Origin: Jaminaea rosea
Lineage: Eukaryota; Basidiomycota; Exobasidiomycetes; Microstromatales
NCBI RefSeq assembly: GCF_003144245.1
Contig: NW_020289978.1
Span: forward strand, 1,052,371-1,116,370
Length of the DNA: 64,000 nt
Direction of reading: 5' to 3'
The notes beneath the pieces were generated by a model. That model saw only the letters and a list, made by a program, of their open reading frames with translations, was not told the origin of the DNA and did no database searches. Position numbers and translations under genes: made by a program. Shown here piece by piece: positions 58,001 to 64,000 of this stretch. How positions within the stretch are numbered: the stretch's first letter is position 1; every line of letters begins with the position of its first letter.

Positions 58001-59441
58001 ACCTCCCGAGCTACGAGCGGAGGTGCTCGAGCAGGAGGCTGCCGAGCGCGCACAGCGTCGTCGTGACGAGGAGCGAGCGCGACAGCAGCAGGAGGCGCAA
58101 CAGCAGGGAGCAAATCAGCAGCAGGAGACTCAGCGAGGTGCAGGCTCGGCGCAGCAATCGCAGCAGCAGCAGCAGCCGCAGCAGCCGCCACCCCAATCAA
58201 GCGCTGCCGGTACCGGCGGCGACCTGGGCTCTGCTTCTCCCCTCGCTAGCCTGCATACGTTGCTCGGCCAGCCCTCACGCGCTAACATCCCGGGCTCTAC
58301 ACGCTGGCGTTCACTGATGGGGCGCGAAGAGGGCGGTGAGGCTTCCGCGGCAGCAAAGACGTCAACAACGCAGCGCGACGCTATCCAGCTCCTCGACGGC
58401 AACGGCATCGCTGCGCTCATTCGCCTCCTCTTCTTCCCTGGCCTCAATGCCTCCAGCGCAGGGCTGCACAAGGTGCTCACCAATCTCGCTCAGAATGCCA
58501 AGTCGCGCGTCGACATCCTCTCGATGCTGCTTCGCATCCTCGCCGACGGCTCCACGGACGCCCACGCAGTCGACAAGTCGTACGCCAGCATGAGCGCCAA
58601 GGCGCTGACGCCCATGCGACCGGCCATGGTCAAGCGAGCTACGTCGATGGCCTCGATGAATACGGTGACGCAGAGTCCCACGCCTGCCGTCGTCATCGCC
58701 CCGCTCGAAGCGCCCCACCTCATGGCCAGCCGCAGCATCGAGACGCTCCTCCAGCTCACCACGCACAGCGAGCAGTGCGCTCTTTACTTTTTGACCGAGG
58801 ACGCGCGCTTCGCCAAGAAGGCGGCGAGCGCGAACGCAAAGGGCAAGGAGAGCAGCAGCGCTCGAGGCGGCGCGCCTATCAACGTCCTCCTGGCCCTCCT
58901 CGAGAAGCCATCGATCCTCGGCAACGCGCAGGTCGTCGACTCGCTCATTGCGCTGCTTCACACCGTCACCAAGCCAATCCCAGGCATCGTAGACAAGGCA
59001 AAGAAGGCTGGGCGCGCCACGACGGACGCGGAAGACTCTGCTGCGCCCCTCGCGAGCATCACCAAGTCGCACCTCGGCTTCGTTGTTCGTCCCCTCTCGA
59101 CGGCCATCTCCTCCAAGGGCTTCCAGCACACCCTCGCCGTGGCCGCCCACCTCGCATCGATAGACACCGAGTCGCGCGACGTCGTCACGAGCGCCCTACA
59201 GCGCGAGGCGGCAGAGGCGACTACCGTGCTCAGCGGCGACCTCGATGCGCTCCTCGTCACGCTCCCGCTCGCCCGCGAGCCCGAGGAAGCCGGAGCCACG
59301 GGCAGCAACGAAGCGTCCACGCCCAAGACTCGCATCCAGTCGGCAGCCCTGCCCGCTCTGGCGAAGCCGGCCAGCGCGCAGGCTCGTCTCTTGAGATCGC
59401 TGCGGGCGTTGGAGTGGTTGTGCACGCGTACCTCGGCGTAG
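49083..59441 (+). CDS. TOM1/HUWE1-type giant E3 scaffold, lacking a HECT domain in this window
   Basis: Exons 49083-49342, 49414-49492 and 49584-59441 (introns 71 and 91 nt) encode 3,398 residues. The family comprises HECT ubiquitin ligases acting in mRNA export, histone and ribosomal protein turnover. The N-terminus matches DUF908 (LLAAILRFSRLLIENCTNRK, across the first splice) followed by DUF913-type armadillo sequence. A UBA domain lies at about 1333-1375 (RIQQLMDMGFPRGAARHALV), a long Asp/Glu stretch at about 2229-2406, a polyglycine run near 2570-2600 and a DUF4414-like region at about 2863-2940 (ALPEEMQEEVISQAL, FLNALPPELRAEVLEQ). The frame then stops at TAG 59439-59441, some 450 residues after DUF4414. 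Expected linker and catalytic HECT domain (about 350 residues with an active Cys) are absent, and none is found downstream before the next gene. Confidence 0.93.
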
Positions 59442-59445
59442 GCGT

Positions 59446-59460
59446 GCGCGCGCGCGCGCG
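59446..59460. repeat. (GC)n dinucleotide run just after the TOM1-like stop
   Basis: An alternating GC tract of about 15 bases starts five bases after the stop codon. Such tracts are prone to slippage and can adopt left-handed helix form. Confidence 0.9.
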
Positions 59461-59557
59461 AAGGGCGCGAATGTAGAAGGCGTTTTTCAACATCACATCA
59501 CATCTCATCTCATAATCTCACGAATACAAGTTTCCATTGTCCTTGACGATCTGCGTG

Positions 59558-60588
59558 CTAGTCCAGAGCTTTCTCTTGTGTTACGGGCCTCCACCATCTA
59601 GCCTCTCGCCTCATCGCCCACCTCGTGTATGTGATCCCAACGAAGGCTCCCACGCCCGCCCAAATGACGGCGATGGCGAATGTGGTACCGTAGACGACGT
59701 CGTCGCTGGCGCCCGAAAAGACGAGTCCACACTCCATTCCAAGAAGTGCCATTCCCCCGAATCCAATCAGGAAGCCCAGGTCACGCAGCATAGCCCTGAA
59801 GGGCGGGCTAGCCCTGTACCTCTCATCCAACCTGCGCCTGAACTCAGCCCCTCCTCCGCCATCGACGGCGGTTAGGTCCTCCCACAAAAAGTAAGTAGCA
59901 GGGCGCCATGGCTCGCCCTTGGCTACGGAGCTAAAGCGGAATGGTAGTGGGACCTTGAAGACCGTAAAGAAGGAGGTAACGACGAGCTGCAGGCCTACTT
60001 CTGCCACAAGGAGGCTAGGGCCTAGCGCCAGGAGTGGGAAGTAGCCGAGGACGCAGGCAATTACGAAGAAGATGGTGACGAAGTAGATGCCGAAGAGAAA
60101 CTGGCGAGACAAAGCGGATCGGGCTCAGTGTGGAGTCGCCGCGTTGTGCACGATACAGTCGCTCTCACCTGCCATTGGAAAATGTCAAACTTCTGCCACC
60201 ATTTTGCGTTTGGACGCTGGACAGACTTGGCTCCTGCCTGGGATTCGGGTACGGGGCTTCGCTCTCCTCCCCTTCTGAGCAGCCTGTAGGCTCTCCAAGG
60301 CCATGTCAGCGGCGAGTTGGCTAATACGGCCGTCGTGACACCGTACAGGCGCTCGGTGGTCACGTTGCCGTAGTGCTTGACGAGATAGTAGACTAGCACT
60401 GGTGCGCAGGCGTTGAGGATGACGAGGAGGAGCAAGGAAATGATGAGGCCCGTTCTGTGCTCGCGCACCGAGTAGCCTAGAGAGGGGGGAGCGCTGGGAC
60501 GCGATACTTCTTTTGATTGAATATTTTCGACGACCGTCTCATCTGACGCCGGCGAGGTCGTGGGGCCGACTGGAGGTGAGCTCGACAT
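59558..60588 (-). CDS. Multipass membrane protein of unknown function
   Basis: Exons 60588-60169 and 60100-59558 (68-nt intron) encode 320 residues. The first ~45 residues are Ser/Pro-rich and cytosol-like. Hydrophobic segments are at about 47-72, 141-185 (probably two helices), 245-265 and 275-300, so about five helices. A basic, Trp-rich loop (NAKWWQKFDIFQWQ) joins the first and second segments, right at the splice. The ending is basic (RWAMRREARWWRP). No catalytic or transporter motif is recognised. Its stop is 116 bases from the TOM1-like stop, tail-to-tail. Confidence 0.8.
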
Positions 60589-61829
60589 GGTCTAGCGCTA
60601 AGGGATGACCGCATCGTTCTCAACTCACCTCCCTTGTTATACCCATCTCAGCGAGAAGGACGGGAATTCACATCCGCCCCTTGCCAAGATGTCAACAGAG
60701 AGTATAGCGCAGACATCCAGGTTCAAGTTCGCAATGGTCCCTCTCCACACTTATCGACACTAGTCGAATCTGACCTGAACGTGCATCTTGCGGGCGGTGC
60801 GAGGCAGGCTGGATGGACCCTGCAGCGGGAAGCTTATCGATCCATCGCGCCTTTTTGGCGAGGCGGATCGTGGGAGTGGTGCGAGATGGCGATTTGCCCA
60901 GCGAGGAGGAGCATCAGTTTATATCATTGAAGTGGCTCATCATCACCAAAAGATCCAGGACTGCGATGCCCCGTAGCGTTTCTTCAGCATGTGGCGACCT
61001 CTGCCCCTTTGCTGAGCGCGAGACGCAAAGTCGGATCGGAAGGCGGAGCTAGACTAGCGCCTTGCGGTCGGAGCACGGGCGGGCGGGCCGACCAAACACC
61101 CAGTGTGCCGCTCCGCACTCAGCTCAGCCTCAACCCTCCTGCCGCCCGCCCGTGCCAGGGCTACCTAATCAACCACAATCAACTTCGCCCCGCACCTTTG
61201 CTCCCTACGCCATTGTTCCTGACCTCGCTGGTCCGAGGCAGAAGCAGGACGATGATCAGCGACCATCGAGCGTCGAGCAATCTACGGGGCTGTGCAGCCG
61301 CCAGCTAATCAAGTCGAAGCCAAAAGGCGAGCGAGCGAGCGATGCAATCTTGCCTTTCGACCACAACATCGATCATCCCCTCTTGCCTCCCCGTCTGCTG
61401 CCTAAACCTCCCTCACGCCTCGTCACCACCAACTCGTCACCCAGTCGCATACAGCATTCCCTCGCAGCTGGGCTCCGCATTGCGCTGCGGTGCGGTGCGG
61501 GGCTCAGCTACTATCCCAGCCAGCTACACCACCACCGCCTTCGAAGTGAGTCTCCATGTCGTAGCTCGCTATGCTGCGCTTAGTGTCTGCCCTCTGACGC
61601 CCACTTCGCCGCCTATCTCGACACAGCGGCAAGCAAGACACACCACACCCGCCACGCGAGCGCCAATGCCATCCGGATCAGCCTCATCATTATCGCCTCA
61701 AGCTGCCGCGCGCCACTCGAAGCAACCAGACCTAGCCTCGCCATCAAGTCTCACGCCTCCCAGCAAAAGTCATGCACCACGCATCCGATCAAGATGCGCC
61801 GCACCAAGACGCACAGGGCGATCCACTGA
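60589..61829. promoter_or_regulatory. Divergent intergenic region with a probable 5' leader intron
   Basis: About 1.2 kb between a minus-strand start and the GIY-YIG-like gene. A good intron candidate runs 61546-61626 (GTGAGT donor, CTGAC branch-like element, ACACAG acceptor) and may lie in the leader of the downstream gene. An ATG at 61666 begins a Ser/Pro-rich frame that stops at 61861 without joining the downstream frame. No other gene seen. Confidence 0.45.
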
Positions 61830-63642
61830 GCTCGCAGGGACGTCCTGCCAAAGGCCTTCTTGAACCGGGATGAGGTAGCAGTGCTGGATGGAGCGGTGCT
61901 CGAGGATATGAAGAGGAGGCGCGACCTCAAGGGGAGCGAGCTGGAGGAGGAGGAGGATGCGAAGCGAGAAATGAAGCGAGAGAATGATCAAGAGGACAAC
62001 GGCGAGGACAGAGACACGAGCAACATGACGGCAATGACCCCCGTCGAGATCCGCGGCCACCTCACTCTTAAGCGCAAGGTACTCAAGCGATACTGGCGGG
62101 GCCTTATCTCAGGTATCGAGCTACGCAAATATGGATGCGCAGCACGCGGCGTTTTCGATCGTCCGCTGCCCTTCCCTGGCCCTCCTCTACTGTCGCACCC
62201 GCCAGCAATTTGCCCAGCTCCTCGAGAAGAACCCGCACCTCGACGCGTACCAATGCAAGACGCCAGGTACCTTGTGATTGTCATAGAGTTCACCGACGAG
62301 CGGAGCAAGGCAGCCATGGCCCTTTACGTCGGTTCGGCTTGTGGGCAGTCGGTCGCAGAGCGTACGGCGCAGCACGACGCCACGTTCGAGGAGCTGGCTG
62401 AGGCGGAGCGTTGCAACCACGAGAGCAAGATCCTTGAGCTCGTGGCGAGGCAGCCGGGCCTGTATCGTCGTGGAACCACTCGCCATATGCACTTTACGCT
62501 CACGCAGATGGCAGAGAATCTCGACACTCCCGAGCTGCAAGCCGAGTGGCTCCAGACGCTCGCCTACAGCATCTTTGGCAAGCGCCTCGACTGTCTTGGG
62601 GAGGCCAAGCTGGGCCCGCGCCAGATCGTGCGAAAGGTAACGGCCATGGACGAGCTAATCGGTTCGGCTCTCTTCAACTCCGTCACGCCTGGCTTCCCCA
62701 TGATCTCGGAGCTCAACGGCATGCGCTATTCTGTCAAGCGCATCGCGGAGAAGGCCAACGCTTGCGTGCCGGCCGTGCGGTTCGCAGATTTGAGGTGGCG
62801 TCCTTGCAAGAACACTCCTCACCTCAAGTACATCCCTCCTCGCTTGCCGCCCAACATTCGCCGATCGGAGAGGTCCAAGAGGAGCATCGCCCACGTCAAC
62901 TACCTCTCGCAGACGTCATCGATGGCGAGCGAAGCTATGGGGCGGATGCCTGGCGTTCGGGTCGTCCTCACCCACGGCGCGACCCTGCGCAAGCTCGTCG
63001 AGGATGAGCACGCGAGGCGCGAGAGGCGGCAGAACGTTGGTGGAAGTACGGCGGCGGGCTGGGATGTGGACGGGGACGACGGCTTGATCGAGATCATCGA
63101 GGTCTACGAACCAACGATCGCCAGCACTGTCCCGATGAATAAGGACTGGAAGCAGATCATTGCCCAGCCTTGCGAGGACGACGAGGAGGCGGCAGGAGAA
63201 GGGAGCCACGATGGCGCACACGCTCTGGAGGATGTCGAGTCGGTCGTTGTCCCTGGGTCTGCTGATCCCACGCTCATCGGACTGCGACGGGCGCCGATCG
63301 ATTCGCGTCGTTCCTACGCGTGGCGCAGAGTGCGAGGACCCAAGCACCGTCTGGCAAGTCTCGGGCTACGCAGAGGAAGTGCGCCAGGAGGTCAGCGACG
63401 TCCTCACGCTCCCAGGAGAGGGCGGCCAGGCGTACAGGATCGACTCACGCGGCAAGATCATCGTGGAGCTCGCGGACAAGACCTTTACGCTGGACCAAGC
63501 CGCCATCCGCTCTTCCCCTCTCGCACCGGACAAGGCTCGTTTCAAGCTGCACGCTCTGGACGGCAGCTGGGTGCAGTTAGCACGCTCGGCTTCGGGCGAG
63601 GCGTCATTTGTCCTGAGGCACTACGACGTCGGCTTCGACTAA
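61830..63642 (+). CDS. GIY-YIG-like nuclease-domain protein, reading frame unresolved (possible pseudogene)
   Basis: A frame open from 61830 to 63758 encodes a charged N-terminus (LEEEEDAKREMKREN) and then a core with YLVIVIEFTDER and ALYVGSACGQSVAERTAQHD, spaced like the GIY, YIG and Arg...His elements of GIY-YIG nucleases. Two stretches read more plausibly in the next frame. At 62131-62262 that frame gives HAAFSIVRCPSLALLYCRTR and continues FAQLLEKNPHLDAYQCKTP. From about 63310 to the stop at 63642 it gives STVWQVSGYAEEVRQEV. A 64-nt GT-AG segment at 62079-62142 could account for the first switch; I found no convincing intron for the others. The start is uncertain: acceptor at 61837 or ATG at 61908. 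Either introns with unusual signals, sequence errors, or decay could explain this. Assignment to GIY-YIG is tentative. Confidence 0.45.
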
Positions 63643-64000
63643 AGGGACAGCTCCGGTGGTGGAAGGCGCAACCGATTTGTAGCTACGGGCGAGATCATCG
63701 TCGCAGAAGGATGAAGCGAACTCTTTGCGGAGAACTGCCTCGACCGTCAAGGCCATGAAGGACCTGATCTGCCTTGCAATTGTTGACGGCGACATTGAAC
63801 ACACACTCGGCCTTTTTGGCGATTTCAGCAGCGCCAGCGACTACTATAGGGCACGCTTTGCGCTTTTCGCAGACTGCGCCAGCGTGAGTGCCAGCGTGAG
63901 CGCGCACAAACGCATTCCCTACATCGCCCCGCAGCCTGCTCTTGTCTCTCCTCTTGGGCGTCCTCGTTTGGGTCTTCTCCTTTTGGGTTGGAAAGGATTG
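63643..64000. other. Right-edge region, possible minus-strand coding fragment
   Basis: Downstream of the GIY-YIG-like stop. On the minus strand, two overlapping open segments read AKKAECVFNVAVNNCKADQ (ending 63695) and IRSFMALTVEAVLRKEF (ending 63604) in different frames. They could be pieces of a gene entering from the right, or antisense noise. Not enough is visible to call a gene. Confidence 0.25.

Noticed and set aside
1-64000. Transposons, LTRs or terminal inverted repeats
   Set aside because: No transposase, integrase or reverse transcriptase motif and no long terminal repeats were seen; repeats present are coding minisatellites and microsatellites.

Overview
The window is nuclear DNA of a filamentous or yeast-like fungus, most probably a basidiomycete of the smut side (Ustilaginomycotina). 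That placement is inference. It rests on compact GC-rich sequence, about 23 short GT-AG introns (58-141 nt, mostly GTGAGT/GTAAGT donors), CT-rich 5' leaders, long Ser/Pro/Gln-rich tails on otherwise conserved proteins, and fungal families such as VAC8, TOM1, ferric reductase and CTR. Twenty-one protein genes or gene remnants are supported. No rRNA, tRNA, CRISPR array or transposable element was recognised.

Layout. 1-4.1 kb: a MATE transporter (open to the left edge) and an FMN 2-hydroxyacid oxidase, convergent with a dihydrodipicolinate-synthase-family aldolase (4.1-5.0 kb). 6.1-14.0 kb: a tandem pair of large secreted proteins that share a signal peptide, an 8-9-cysteine N-terminal module, one intron position and upstream sequence blocks, but have unrelated C-terminal parts. 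The first is a Pro/Gln/Glu/Thr repeat protein interrupted by an assembly gap and an in-frame TAG. The second carries four copies of a four-cysteine domain I do not recognise, plus a Lys/Glu/Ala coiled coil. 14.3-16.1 kb: an aldehyde dehydrogenase. 17.8-21.1 kb: a membrane-anchored GH79-like glycosidase with a polyglutamine cytosolic tail. 21.6-23.2 kb: an unrecognised low-complexity protein. 25.2-28.6 kb: a ferric/cupric reductase followed by a CTR copper transporter, both on the minus strand.

29.2-43.8 kb is a housekeeping stretch, all on the minus strand: DDHD phospholipase, prohibitin 1, eIF3 subunit L, a FYVE-finger protein and VAC8. 44.4-48.4 kb: a PhoD-type phosphatase and a small secreted protein with a His-Pro run. 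49.1-59.4 kb: a very large TOM1/HUWE1-type protein that stops before any HECT domain. 59.6-60.6 kb: a multipass membrane protein. 61.8-63.6 kb: a GIY-YIG-like protein whose reading frame does not close cleanly.

The strongest leads are the tandem secreted pair with its repeated four-cysteine domain and the HECT-less TOM1. Secondary leads are the reductase/copper-transporter pair, the catalytic-tyrosine substitution in the FMN oxidase, and the frame-disrupted GIY-YIG-like gene. Exon coordinates were derived by hand from splice signals, frame continuity and family conservation.
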